Positions 24,175-32,610 of a DNA stretch of 64,000 bases are shown one piece after another; positions within the stretch are counted from its first letter, which is position 1; every line of letters begins with the position of its first letter. Below the pieces are notes generated by a model. That model was not told the DNA's origin, did not search any database, and saw nothing but the letters and a program-made list of their open reading frames with translations. Source of the stretch: Kribbella sp. VKM Ac-2569 (GTDB taxonomy: Bacteria > Actinomycetota > Actinomycetes > Propionibacteriales > Kribbellaceae); NCBI RefSeq assembly GCF_004216905.1, contig NZ_SGXJ01000001.1, forward strand, positions 496,001-560,000. Reading direction: 5' to 3'. The position numbers were made by a program, and so were the translations under genes.

Positions 24175-25905
24175 GTGACGACATTTGAGATCCGCTCCGC
24201 CGAAGGTCGTACCGTCCGCAGCGCAAGCCTGACCGGCCCCGGCACGCTCACCGAGCGCGCGGCTGCCGAGCCCGGTGTCCTGCGGTACGACGTGGTTGCC
24301 GACGTCGCTGCCGACGGTCCGGTCACGCTGCGCTGGACCTGGCCTGGCGGGGACGCGGTGACGCTCTGGCAGGCGGCCCAGGGATCACGCCGTCACCTCC
24401 CGACGGACTGGGGCTCGCACCGCGACGTCCGTTCCGTCCGCTCCGCACCCGTCGCCACGCTCGTCGATCCGCAGGACCGCAGCCTGTTGACCATCTCCTT
24501 GTCGTCGAACGTCCGGGGCTGCGACTTCGCCGTCGGGGTGAGCGAGGAGACCGCGGAACAGCTGATCGAGCTGACCGTGACGGATCTCGAGGGCGAAGGC
24601 TTCGCGCTGCGGATCGATGTGCGGGCCCAGCACTTCGCCGAGGCGTTGCGTGCCGTGACGGCGGAGTGGGCGGCCGAGCTGGGTGACCGGATCGCCGACG
24701 TACCGCCGGTCGCGCGACAGGCGATGTACTCGACCTGGTACAGCGACCACCAGCACGTCTCGGCCGAGTCCGTCGAGCGGCACGCCCGCGCGGGAGCGGC
24801 GTACGGCACCGAGGCGGTCATCGTCGACGACGGCTGGCAGACCGACGACACGCGGCGCGGGTACGCGTACTGCGGCGACTGGGAGCCGACCAGCCACAAG
24901 TTCCCCGACATGGCCGAGCATGTACGTCGCGTGCACGCGCTCGGCCAGCAGTACGTGCTGTGGATCGCGCCGGCGCTGATCGGTGTGCACTCGAAGGCCT
25001 GGGACAAGCTGAAGGACCGCACACTCGGCTTTGCCGACGGCGAGGTGACCGCCGTCCTCGACCCCCGCTATCCCGAGGTACGCGAACACCTCCTGGAGTG
25101 CTGCGTTCGTCCGGTGCGTGACTGGGGCGTCGACGGCCTGAAGATCGACTTCATCGATTCCTGGGCGCGGAGCAGCGTCCCTCCGGCACCGGGCGGTGAC
25201 TGCTCCTCCGTCGACGAAGGCGTGGAGCGGTTCTTGCAGGCCGTCACTGACGAGCTACGGAAGCTGCGGCCCGACGTGCTGATCGAGTTCCGTCAGGACT
25301 ACGTGCACCCGAGGCTCTGGCAGTTCGGCACGTTCCTGCGGGCCGGCGACTGTGCGCTCGACCCGGTGGAGAATCGTGTCCGCACGATCGACTGCCGGCT
25401 GCTGGCCGGTGACCGCGCGGTGCACTCCGACATGCTGATGTGGGACCCGTCGGCATCGGCGGAGAACGTCGCGCAGCACTTCATCGGTGCGTTGTTCAGT
25501 ACACCGCAGGTGTCGATGGAGTTGGACGCGCTGCCGCCCGGGCACGAGCAGGTGGTCCGGTACTGGCTCGGATTCCTGCGCGATCACGCCGACGCGCTGC
25601 TGCACGGCGTATTGCTGCCGTCGCGATCGGATGCGCGGTACACGCAGGTTCGCGCGGTCGGTGCGAGGGAAACCGTGGTCGCCGTGTACGCGAATCCTGT
25701 CGTGCGGGTACAGGAGTCGTGCACCGTCGTGGTGAACGGTGGCGCCGAGCGGCGACTGTACGTCGAAGGTGCGTGCGACCGGCATGTCGACCTCGTAGTG
25801 TCTGACTGTTCGGGCCACGAGGTGCACCGAGAGACGACGACTCCGCCTGAGGTGTGGACGATCGACGTTCCGGTCGGTGGATCAGCCCGGATCGTGTGTG
25901 ACTAA
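24175..25905 (+). CDS. Alpha-galactosidase, glycoside hydrolase family 36
   Basis: The 576-residue enzyme has the GH36 barrel: YSTWYSDHQHV, VIVDDGWQTDD and YCGDWEPTSHKFPDM precede the nucleophile Asp325 in DGLKIDFID. The likely acid/base is Asp392 in LRAGDCALDP. No signal peptide is seen, so it acts inside the cell on imported alpha-galactosides. The N-terminal beta domain is shorter than in the 700-residue members. It diverges from the ABC importer and is followed after 9 bp by a LacI regulator, forming one regulon. Start GTG follows TATAGT by 7 nt. Confidence 0.88.
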   Translation: MTTFEIRSAEGRTVRSASLTGPGTLTERAAAEPGVLRYDVVADVAADGPVTLRWTWPGGDAVTLWQAAQGSRRHLPTDWGSHRDVRSVRSAPVATLVDPQDRSLLTISLSSNVRGCDFAVGVSEETAEQLIELTVTDLEGEGFALRIDVRAQHFAEALRAVTAEWAAELGDRIADVPPVARQAMYSTWYSDHQHVSAESVERHARAGAAYGTEAVIVDDGWQTDDTRRGYAYCGDWEPTSHKFPDMAEHVRRVHALGQQYVLWIAPALIGVHSKAWDKLKDRTLGFADGEVTAVLDPRYPEVREHLLECCVRPVRDWGVDGLKIDFIDSWARSSVPPAPGGDCSSVDEGVERFLQAVTDELRKLRPDVLIEFRQDYVHPRLWQFGTFLRAGDCALDPVENRVRTIDCRLLAGDRAVHSDMLMWDPSASAENVAQHFIGALFSTPQVSMELDALPPGHEQVVRYWLGFLRDHADALLHGVLLPSRSDARYTQVRAVGARETVVAVYANPVVRVQESCTVVVNGGAERRLYVEGACDRHVDLVVSDCSGHEVHRETTTPPEVWTIDVPVGGSARIVCD

Positions 25906-25914
25906 GGGGGAACG

Positions 25915-26919
25915 GTGGCTGCAGAGAAGCCGCGGCGTACGACTGTCGCGGACGTCGCCCGATTGGCGGGGGTGTCGGCGATGACGGTGTCGAACGTGCT
26001 CAACGCGCCACAGCGCGTAGCGGCACCGACAGTCCGGACCGTGCGCGCCGCGATCCAGGAACTCGGGTACATCCCGAACCACGCTGCCCGCGCGTTGTCG
26101 TCCGGACGCAGCCAGGTGATCGGCCTGCCGATGTCCTTCGAGGACGACCTCGTGGACGACGACAACCCGGGCCTGGGCGGGTTCCTGCACAGCCTGCTCG
26201 GCGGTCTGGTCAAGGCCGCCGCGGTCCCGGGGTACGGCGTCCATGTTGTCGAGACCCCCGCCGACACCGCGACCGAGATCGTGCTGTACGAGAAGCTGAT
26301 CGCGGCGCGGCAGGTCGACGCGATCGTCGTCCTGGAGACGATGCCGCACGACGAGCGGATCGAGTTCCTCAGCCACCGGCGGTTCCCGTTCGTGGCGTTC
26401 GGGCGGACAGGGCCGGAGCATCGGCAGTGCTGGGTCGACGTGGACAACGAGACGTCGATGGCCGGTGTCGCCGCGCATCTGCGGTCGACCGGCCGGGAGC
26501 GGGCGGTGTACCTGGCGACGGACATTCCGCTGCCGTGGGTGCATCAGCGGCGGGACGGGTTCGTCCGGGAGTTCCCGTCGACGGTGGCGCGATCGTTCGG
26601 TTCGCTCGAAGCGGTCGCGGCGTACGTCAAGGAGCTGGACCCGCCGGACGTTTTCGTTGCGGACAACGACGCGTTCGCGGTCGTCGCGATGCGGGCCTTG
26701 CAGCGGCGCGGGATCGCGGTCGGTCAGGACGTCGCGGTCACCGGGTTCAACGACTTCCCGTTCGCGAGCATGCTCGACACGCCGCTCACGACCGCCCGGA
26801 TCCCGCTGCGGGACATCGCCGCCTTCCTGTTCGACCGCGCCCTGCGGGAGATCAGCGGCGAGCCGGACGAGCCGGGCAGACTCGTCACGGCACCGCTGGT
26901 CGTCCGCTCGAGCGCCTAG
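25915..26919 (+). CDS. LacI-family transcriptional regulator of the alpha-galactoside regulon
   Basis: This 334-residue repressor has an N-terminal LacI HTH with hinge: TTVADVARLAGVSAMTVSNVLNAPQRVAAPTVRTVRAAIQELGYIPNHAARALSSGRS in four short blocks. A periplasmic-binding-like effector domain follows, including FVADNDAFAVVAMRALQRRGI and VAVTGFNDFPFASML. It likely binds the two TTACCGCTAA-type operators at 24094-24167 and is released by an imported sugar. A G-rich ribosome site lies before GTG 25915. Co-transcription with the GH36 gene gives autoregulation. Its TAG is shared with the convergent dehydrogenase through CTAG. Confidence 0.9.
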   Translation: MAAEKPRRTTVADVARLAGVSAMTVSNVLNAPQRVAAPTVRTVRAAIQELGYIPNHAARALSSGRSQVIGLPMSFEDDLVDDDNPGLGGFLHSLLGGLVKAAAVPGYGVHVVETPADTATEIVLYEKLIAARQVDAIVVLETMPHDERIEFLSHRRFPFVAFGRTGPEHRQCWVDVDNETSMAGVAAHLRSTGRERAVYLATDIPLPWVHQRRDGFVREFPSTVARSFGSLEAVAAYVKELDPPDVFVADNDAFAVVAMRALQRRGIAVGQDVAVTGFNDFPFASMLDTPLTTARIPLRDIAAFLFDRALREISGEPDEPGRLVTAPLVVRSSA

Positions 26920-27953
26920 GGCCTGACCAGCACCTTGAGTGCGGTGCGGTTGTCCATCGTGCGGTAGCCGTCGGCCACGTCGGCGAGGGCGACCTCGCTG
27001 TCGAAGACCTTGCCTGGGTCGACGGTGCCCGCGAGGACGTCGGGGAGCAGGGTTTCGATGTAGGCGCGGGCCGGCGCGGGACCGCCGGTGAGGGTGATGT
27101 TGGGCAGGAAGAGGCTGGTGAACCCGATCGGGGCGTCGGTGTACTGCGGTACGCCGACGCGGCTGATGACGCCGCCGGCCCGGACGACACCGATCGCCTG
27201 ATCGTAGGCGGGCCGGTGACCGACAGCTTCGAGTACGACGTGAGTACCGTCGCCGCCGGTGAGATCCCGTACGCGGGCGATCCCCTGGTCGCCGCGCTCG
27301 GCTACGACATCGGTCGCGCCGTACTCGCGGCCGAGGTCGGTGCGGGCGGTGTGGCGGCCCATGAGGATGATCTGCTCGGCGCCGAGGCGCTTCGCGGACA
27401 GGACGGCCATCAGACCGACGGCTCCGTCACCGATCACCGTGACGCTGGTGCGCGGGCCGACGTTCGCCTTGATCGCAGCGTGATAGCCGGTTCCGTACAC
27501 GTCGGACAGCGTGAGCAGCGACGGGATCAGCGGTGAGGTCTCTTCGACCGGCACGGCGACAAGGGTGCCGTCCGCCAGCGGGACCCGGACGGCTTCGGCC
27601 TGACCGCCAAGGACATCGCCGGCGTTCCAGAAACCGCCGTGCCGGCAGGAGGTCTGCAGGCCCTCGCGGCAGAAGTCGCAGGTGCCGTCGGACCAGGCGA
27701 ACGGAGCGATCACGAAGTCGCCGGCCTTGACCGTGGTCACGTCGCTGCCGGTCTCCTCGACGACACCGACGAACTCGTGGCCCATGGATTTGCCGTCCGG
27801 CGTCGCCGCCAGGGAGTGGTACGGGTGCAGATCGGACCCGCAGACGCAGGCCCGCACAACACGGACGATCGCGTCCATCGGTTCCTTGATGATCGGGTCG
27901 GGCACGTCGACAACACGAACGTCGCCGGCGCCGAACATATAAGTGGCTCGCAT
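26916..27953 (-). CDS. Zinc-dependent alcohol dehydrogenase (MDR family)
   Basis: The 345-residue oxidoreductase has the GroES-like domain with catalytic zinc ligands in CVCGSDLHPYHS and GHEFVGVVEE. Structural cysteines lie in GTCDFCREGLQTSC. The Rossmann fold carries VTVIGDGAVGLMAVLSAKRLGA. It would oxidise an alcohol or reduce an aldehyde with NAD(P). It is the last gene of the cupin-CMD-small ORF operon controlled, by position, by the divergent MmyB-type regulator. GAAGGA lies 6 nt before the ATG at 27953. Confidence 0.88.
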   Translation of the reverse strand: MRATYMFGAGDVRVVDVPDPIIKEPMDAIVRVVRACVCGSDLHPYHSLAATPDGKSMGHEFVGVVEETGSDVTTVKAGDFVIAPFAWSDGTCDFCREGLQTSCRHGGFWNAGDVLGGQAEAVRVPLADGTLVAVPVEETSPLIPSLLTLSDVYGTGYHAAIKANVGPRTSVTVIGDGAVGLMAVLSAKRLGAEQIILMGRHTARTDLGREYGATDVVAERGDQGIARVRDLTGGDGTHVVLEAVGHRPAYDQAIGVVRAGGVISRVGVPQYTDAPIGFTSLFLPNITLTGGPAPARAYIETLLPDVLAGTVDPGKVFDSEVALADVADGYRTMDNRTALKVLVRP

Positions 27954-27969
27954 GAGAATCCTTCGGTAG

Positions 27970-28029
27970 TTACTGCTTCTTGGTGTCGTCAGGGAGGAGG
28001 CGGAGTTCCTGCTCGCTCCAGCCGCTCAC
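27970..28029 (-). CDS. 19-codon ORF between CMD and alcohol dehydrogenase genes
   Basis: GTG at 28029 overlaps the carboxymuconolactone decarboxylase stop as GTGA, the arrangement used by the real genes of this operon. The ORF ends with TAA at 27970, 16 nt before the dehydrogenase start. It reads SGWSEQELRLLPDDTKKQ after the initiator. The beginning resembles the N-terminus of DUF2255 proteins (WSxEEL...), so it may be a remnant of such a gene or a coupling ORF. Codon use is coding-like. Expression is unproven. Confidence 0.4.
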   Translation of the reverse strand: MSGWSEQELRLLPDDTKKQ

Positions 28030-28355
28030 TTCGCCGGCTCCGCTGCGCCGAAGACGTCCTTGGCGACGGTGATCGCCGACATGGCGCGCGGCCAGCCTGC
28101 GTAGAAGGCCAGGTGGATGATGACCTCTTTGAGCTCGGTCTCGGTGAGGCCGTTGGTCTTGGCCCGGGCGAGGTGGCTTCGCAGTTGTTCGGTGCTGCCG
28201 TTGGTGATGAGCGCGGCGCAGGTGATCAGGCTCCGGTCCCGGGGGCTGAGTTCGTCACGGGCCCAGATGTCGCCGAACAGCACGTCGTCGGTGAGCTCGA
28301 CCAGCTTCGGCGCGAAGTCCCCGATCGCCCGCTGGGCGGGGGTTTGCTCGGTCAT
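28026..28355 (-). CDS. Carboxymuconolactone decarboxylase (CMD) family protein
   Basis: This 109-residue protein fits the CMD/AhpD-like fold in length and sequence: VLFGDIWARDELSPRDRSLITCAALITNGSTEQLRSHLARAKTNGLTETELKEVIIHLAFYAGWPRAMSA in family order. The single Cys in TCAAL replaces the CxxC of AhpD peroxidase proteins, so the redox role is doubtful. CMD proteins with a cupin and a zinc dehydrogenase form common actinobacterial operons; the pathway is not established. The start overlaps the cupin stop by 4 bp. Confidence 0.85.
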   Translation of the reverse strand: MTEQTPAQRAIGDFAPKLVELTDDVLFGDIWARDELSPRDRSLITCAALITNGSTEQLRSHLARAKTNGLTETELKEVIIHLAFYAGWPRAMSAITVAKDVFGAAEPAK

Positions 28356-28759
28356 GATTGTGCTTTCTCGTAGTCGGTGTCGGTGACGTGCTCACCCCAG
28401 GTCGTCTCCGGTACGTCGGGGTTGCCGGTGCCTTCCCAGATGGCCAGGTGGGTCATGAAACAATCGGCGGTCGCGCCGTGCCAGTGCCACTCCCCCGGCG
28501 GGGTGTGCACGGTGTCGCCGGGGCGCATCACGATCACCTGCCCGTCCCGGGTACCGACCAGGCCGACACCCTCGGTGACGTGCAGGGTCTGGCCCATGGC
28601 GTGCGTGTGCCAGGCGGTGTGAGCCCCAGGCGCGAAGCGCACCACGTTCACCCGCGCGCGAGACGGCTCCTCACCGCGGTAGATCTGGTCGAACCAGACC
28701 TCGCCCACGAACCAGTCGCCCGGTCCCTTCGCGGTCGCTGGTCTCGTCAGTTTCTCCAT
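28352..28759 (-). CDS. Cupin-domain protein
   Basis: The 135-residue small beta-barrel protein has both cupin metal motifs. Motif 1 is FAPGAHTAWHTHAMGQTLHVTEG, with two His, a Gln/Glu position and a third His. Motif 2 is PGDTVHTPPGEWHWHGA. It probably binds Fe, Mn or Zn and acts as a small dioxygenase or isomerase. It is the first gene of the operon cupin, CMD, short ORF, alcohol dehydrogenase, divergent from an MmyB-type regulator with a palindrome between them. The substrate is unknown. Confidence 0.85.
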   Translation of the reverse strand: MEKLTRPATAKGPGDWFVGEVWFDQIYRGEEPSRARVNVVRFAPGAHTAWHTHAMGQTLHVTEGVGLVGTRDGQVIVMRPGDTVHTPPGEWHWHGATADCFMTHLAIWEGTGNPDVPETTWGEHVTDTDYEKAQS

Positions 28760-28809
28760 GTGTGCCAGTGAACGGGCCGCCGCGTGCCCGCGGGAGTCAC
28801 TGTCGTTCC

Positions 28810-28826
28810 AGGTAATGGCAGTACCT
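28810..28826. promoter_or_regulatory. 17-bp palindromic operator candidate between cupin operon and MmyB-type regulator
   Basis: The sequence fits AGGTANTGNCANTACCT, symmetric except at the N positions. It sits in the 101-bp divergent region, about 23 bp upstream of the TACGGT -10 of the regulator gene. Binding by the MmyB-type protein is inferred from position. Confidence 0.5.
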
Positions 28827-28860
28827 CCTTCAGATCCGGGGGCCCGTCTACGGTGGAGGT

Positions 28861-29721
28861 ATGGACAACCGAGCTGCGATCCGCGAGTTCCTCGCCTCGA
28901 GGCGTGCGCGGATCACCCCCGAGCAGGCGGGACTGCCGGCGTACGGCGGCAACCGCCGGGTCAAGGGGCTGCGCCGCGAAGAGGTCGCCATGCTGGCGGG
29001 AATGAGCATCGACTACTACGTGCGGCTGGAGCGCGGGAACCTGGCCGGGGCCTCCGACACCGTCTTGGAAGGGCTTGCTCGGGCACTGCAGTTGGACGAC
29101 GCCGAGCGTGCTCATCTGTTCGATCTCGCCCGCGCCGCCGAACCGACTCCCGCGCGCAGTCGCAAGGCCGCGCCCGCGACCGTTCCGGCCAGCGTCCAGC
29201 TCGTGCTCGACGCCGTGAACGATGCGCCGGCCTGGGTCCGCAACGCCCGCCACGACATGCTCGCGGCGAACCGGATGGCCCGCGCGCTCTACTCTCCGCT
29301 GCTCGCGGATCCACGCCGCCCCGCCAACAGCGCCCGCTTCGTCTACCTCGACCCGGCCTCACACGACTTCTTCCAGGACTGGGAGCGCGCGGCCGACGAC
29401 ATCGCCGCCATGCTGCGCTCCGAAGCCGGGCGCAATCCGCACGACAAGTTGCTGATCGAACTCATCGGGGAGCTGTCCACCCGCAGCGAGGACTTCCGCA
29501 CGCGCTGGGCCGCTCACAACGTCCGCTTCCACCGCACCGGTCTGAAGAAGCTCCGCCATCCGGTCGTCGGTGATCTGGATCTGACCTTCGAGGCGATGGA
29601 GTTCCCCGCCCACCCAGGACTCACCTTCCTGGCGTACGTCGCCCCCGTCGGCAGCCCGACCGCCGACAGCCTCAAACTGCTCGCCAGCTGGGCCGCCACC
29701 ACGGAGGTCCCCCAGCACTAA
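28861..29721 (+). CDS. XRE-family regulator with MmyB-like ligand-binding domain
   Basis: The 286-residue regulator begins with a Cro/CI-type HTH (RREEVAMLAGMSIDYYVRLERGNLAGASDTVLEGLARALQLDDAERAHLFDLA, residues about 40-90). An MmyB domain follows from about residue 105 to the end (WVRNARHDMLAANRMARALYSP through LTFEAMEFPAHPGLTFLAYVAPVGSPTADSLKLLASWA). MmyB domains bind fatty-acid-like ligands. It likely represses the divergent operon. TACGGT ends 6 nt before the ATG, and GGAGGT abuts the start too closely to be a ribosome site, so the mRNA is probably leaderless. It shares its stop (CTAA) with the LysR gene. Confidence 0.9.
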   Translation: MDNRAAIREFLASRRARITPEQAGLPAYGGNRRVKGLRREEVAMLAGMSIDYYVRLERGNLAGASDTVLEGLARALQLDDAERAHLFDLARAAEPTPARSRKAAPATVPASVQLVLDAVNDAPAWVRNARHDMLAANRMARALYSPLLADPRRPANSARFVYLDPASHDFFQDWERAADDIAAMLRSEAGRNPHDKLLIELIGELSTRSEDFRTRWAAHNVRFHRTGLKKLRHPVVGDLDLTFEAMEFPAHPGLTFLAYVAPVGSPTADSLKLLASWAATTEVPQH

Positions 29722-30590
29722 GGAGTGCCTGACCGCCTGACTGCCACCTCGACGAACTTGGCGAGGTCGGCCGAGCGACTGCCGGCCGGCCAGACCACCA
29801 GCATCTGGTACGGCTCGACGTCGGTCACCGGCCGGTAGACGACGTCCGGTCGAATGTTGCGCTCGGCCATCGACTGCGGCACGAGCGCGACCGCCTGCCC
29901 GAAAGCGACCACCTCCAGCAGCTGTGACGAGTCCTGCACGATCGGCCCGTCCACCGGATCGTCCGGCCGCGCCGACCAGTAGTTGCGCTCAGCAACGTTG
30001 GCTCGGCTCCACCGCGGCGCCGGGATCCCGGCCAGATCATCGGCCGCCAGCACGTCCCGCGTCGCCAACTCGTGCCGCGCCGGAAGCGCAGCAACCCGCG
30101 GCTCCGTGTACAGCAGCTCGGTTTCCAGTCCGTGGTCGTCGAACGGCCGACTGACCAGCGCAACATCCGCCCGTCCGTCCCGCACCATGTCAGCCTGCTC
30201 CCCGAACCCGCTCACCACGACCTGCACCCCCAGCAACTCACCCTGGAGCTCCGTCACGATCCGGTGCAGCACCTCTGTGGCGACACCGGGCTTCGCCGTC
30301 ACCACGAGGCCTCCGGACGACTGGCTGGCCCGCTGAGTCCGTCGTACCGCGGAGTCGAGCGCATCCAGCACCGGCCCCGACTCCTTCAGCAGGGTCTCCC
30401 CGGCCTCGGTCAACCCGAGGCGGGGGCCGGAACGGTCGAAGAGGTCGACGCCGAGACGGTGCTCGAGTTGGCGCATCGCGCGGGACAGCGGCGGCTGGGC
30501 AATGCCCAGACGCTCGGCGGCGCGGGTGATGTTCAGGTCCTCGGCGACCGCGCGGAAGTAGCGCAGCTCGCGGATCTCTGGCTCCGGCAT
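29718..30590 (-). CDS. LysR-family transcriptional regulator
   Basis: This 290-residue LysR protein has its winged HTH at residues 5-65: ELRYFRAVAEDLNITRAAERLGIAQPPLSRAMRQLEHRLGVDLFDR. A substrate-binding domain of the two-lobed type follows. The ATG at 30590 was chosen over the longer frame because MPEPEIRELRYF is the normal family start and TACCCT ends 6 nt before it. It diverges from an SDR gene with an inverted repeat between, so it probably controls that gene and itself. The effector is unknown. Confidence 0.9.
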   Translation of the reverse strand: MPEPEIRELRYFRAVAEDLNITRAAERLGIAQPPLSRAMRQLEHRLGVDLFDRSGPRLGLTEAGETLLKESGPVLDALDSAVRRTQRASQSSGGLVVTAKPGVATEVLHRIVTELQGELLGVQVVVSGFGEQADMVRDGRADVALVSRPFDDHGLETELLYTEPRVAALPARHELATRDVLAADDLAGIPAPRWSRANVAERNYWSARPDDPVDGPIVQDSSQLLEVVAFGQAVALVPQSMAERNIRPDVVYRPVTDVEPYQMLVVWPAGSRSADLAKFVEVAVRRSGTP

Positions 30591-30604
30591 ACCTCCAGGG
30601 TATG

Positions 30605-30632
30605 GCGGACCACCTGATCGGTGTTGGTCCGC
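30605..30632. promoter_or_regulatory. LysR operator candidate (inverted repeat) between LysR and SDR genes
   Basis: GCGGACCA (30605-30612) and TGGTCCGC (30625-30632) are perfect complements spaced by 12 bp. A partial third copy, GTCCGC, lies at 30641-30646 next to the TGGACT -10 of the SDR gene (30649-30654). A distal recognition site plus a promoter-proximal half-site is typical for LysR regulation. Confidence 0.6.
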
Positions 30633-30660
30633 GGGGGTGGGTCCGCGCTGGACTGGAGGC

Positions 30661-31401
30661 ATGAATCAGAACGAAGTCGCCCTGGTGACGGGCGCGAACA
30701 AAGGCATCGGCCACGAGATCGTGCGCCAGCTCGCGACCCGCGGGCTCACGGTGTATCTGGGCGCACGGAACCCGGCTCTAGGCGCTCGCGCCGCGGAGGA
30801 GCTGGTCGGCGACGTGCGGTTTGTGCAGCTCGACGTGACCGACGTTGAGTCGGTCGCGGCTGCCGCCAAGCAGATCGAAGCGGACTCCGGCCGGCTCGAT
30901 GTGCTGGTGAACAACGCCGGCATCGTGTCCGAGTGGGGCACGGCGGTCGCGGACATCACGGCCGAACAGGTGCGATCGGCGTACGACGTGAATGTGTTCG
31001 GTGTGGTCGCGGTGATCAACGCCTTCGTACCACTCCTGCGACGGTCGCCGAACGCGCGGATCGTGAACATGTCGAGCGGACTCGGCTCGGTCAACCTCCT
31101 CTCGGAACTCGACGGCCGCCTCGCAACCCAAGGACTGCTCGCCTACAGCTCGTCGAAGGCGGCGCTCAACGCCCTGACTCTGGTCTACGCAAGCGCCCTG
31201 CGCGCGGACAACATCAAGGTGAACGCCGCCACACCGGGCCTGGTGCCAACCGACCTGAACACGCAGGCATCCGTACCACGCGGCGAGCGAACTGTGGCCG
31301 ACGGAGCAGCCGTCCCGGTCGCCCTCGCGACGCTCCCGGCAGACGGACCAACCGGCGTCTTCAGAGGACCTGAGTCACTGACCGACGTGGCTCCGTGGTG
31401 A
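30661..31401 (+). CDS. Short-chain dehydrogenase/reductase
   Basis: The 246-residue classical SDR has the cofactor motif VALVTGANKGIGHEI, VLVNNAGIVSEWG, catalytic Ser in IVNMSSGLGSV and the YSSSK active-site Tyr/Lys. It resembles carbonyl-reductase-type SDRs, which keep an NKGIG nucleotide motif and act with NADPH. It lies alone, divergent from a LysR gene and with TGGACT 6 nt before the ATG. The 3' end overlaps the convergent MFS gene by 41 bp. Its substrate is probably a xenobiotic or metabolite carbonyl; this is inference. Confidence 0.88.
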   Translation: MNQNEVALVTGANKGIGHEIVRQLATRGLTVYLGARNPALGARAAEELVGDVRFVQLDVTDVESVAAAAKQIEADSGRLDVLVNNAGIVSEWGTAVADITAEQVRSAYDVNVFGVVAVINAFVPLLRRSPNARIVNMSSGLGSVNLLSELDGRLATQGLLAYSSSKAALNALTLVYASALRADNIKVNAATPGLVPTDLNTQASVPRGERTVADGAAVPVALATLPADGPTGVFRGPESLTDVAPW

Positions 31402-32578
31402 GGGCCTGACGGGCTATCAGCAGGGTGATTGTGGTGCCGAGGACGCCTGCTCCTGCCATGGTGAGGTTTGGGGCGAGGAACGAGCCGACGACGCCGCCCA
31501 GGGCGATGCTGACGCCCTGGATCGCCATCAGGCCGCTGGTTTGGACGGTGAACAGGCGGCCGCGGTACGACGGGTCGGCGTGCTGCAGGATCAGCGGATC
31601 GATGCCCTGGTTGAAGGCGTACCCCGTGCCGGAGATCGCGAGGAGTACCGCTGCGACCGGGATCGGCGGTGTGGTGAGGAACGCGATCGCGGGCAGTTGG
31701 CTGATCAGCAGGAACGGGACGACGAGCCGTCGCCGCACGGAAGGGGTGAACCGCGCGACGACGAGCTCGCCGAGCACGCTGCCGACGGCGTACCCGGTGA
31801 ACAACGCACCGGCGGCAGCGGCTGCGACGCCGACCTGAGCGGTGTACGCGACGGCCAGTCCGTCCGGGACGGACGAGAACGCCGGGGCCACCCAGGTCAG
31901 CAGGATCAGGTTGCGGAGTTTCGCGTTGGCGAACAGGATCTGCAGTCCGTCCCACGAGTCGCGGACTGTGTTGCTCTTGCGCTCCCCCGGCGGCGTGTAC
32001 GGCGTACCCGTCGCGATCAGCACCGCGGACGCGAGGAAGGTCACCGCGTCGAGCGCCAGCAACCAGTTCGCGCCGACCACCGCAACCGCGATCCCGCCGA
32101 GTGCGAACCCGGTCAGCACCGCGACCTGACTGATTGCCCTCAGCAAGGACCTGCCGACCGGGAAGAGGTCGGTCGGCAACAGGTGGGCGAGGCTGGCGGC
32201 TCGTGCGCCCGCGAAGATCGGTGCCACGATCCCGGTCACCAGCAACAGTCCCAGCAACCCGCCTACCGGCATTCCCGGTGTCAGCATCAGTCCGATGGCG
32301 ACGGCGCTGACCACATCGCACGCGACCAGGACACGGCGCGCGGGGAATCGGTCCGCGATCGACGAGAACAGCACGCCGCTCACGGCGTACGGCAGGAACG
32401 AGCACGCCAGGACGAGGGCCGACAGCAACGGTGATCCGGTCCGCTCGAAGATCAGGATGGACAGCGCGACCTGCGCCGCCACGGTTCCCAGCATCGAGAC
32501 GGTGTGGGCGGCGTACACGGCGCGCAGGCCGGGAAGGCTGAGTACAGCTCGGTAAGACCTCACGCCGCGAGCCTGCAC
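31361..32578 (-). CDS. MFS transporter
   Basis: The 405-residue protein has 10-12 hydrophobic segments and MFS signatures, such as SSIADRFPARRVLVACDVVSAVAIG between helices 2 and 3. It is similar to the NarK/enterobactin-exporter-like groups that export drugs or siderophores. The divergent ArsR/DUF5937 regulator 52 bp away is the likely repressor. The start region is MQARGVRSYRAVLSLPGLRAVYAAHTVSMLG. The end overlaps the SDR gene. The substrate is unknown. Confidence 0.88.
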   Translation of the reverse strand: MQARGVRSYRAVLSLPGLRAVYAAHTVSMLGTVAAQVALSILIFERTGSPLLSALVLACSFLPYAVSGVLFSSIADRFPARRVLVACDVVSAVAIGLMLTPGMPVGGLLGLLLVTGIVAPIFAGARAASLAHLLPTDLFPVGRSLLRAISQVAVLTGFALGGIAVAVVGANWLLALDAVTFLASAVLIATGTPYTPPGERKSNTVRDSWDGLQILFANAKLRNLILLTWVAPAFSSVPDGLAVAYTAQVGVAAAAAGALFTGYAVGSVLGELVVARFTPSVRRRLVVPFLLISQLPAIAFLTTPPIPVAAVLLAISGTGYAFNQGIDPLILQHADPSYRGRLFTVQTSGLMAIQGVSIALGGVVGSFLAPNLTMAGAGVLGTTITLLIARQALTTEPRRSVTQVL

Positions 32579-32610
32579 GCGTCACGGCGGTGCGGCGTAG
32601 AGTTTTGGTT

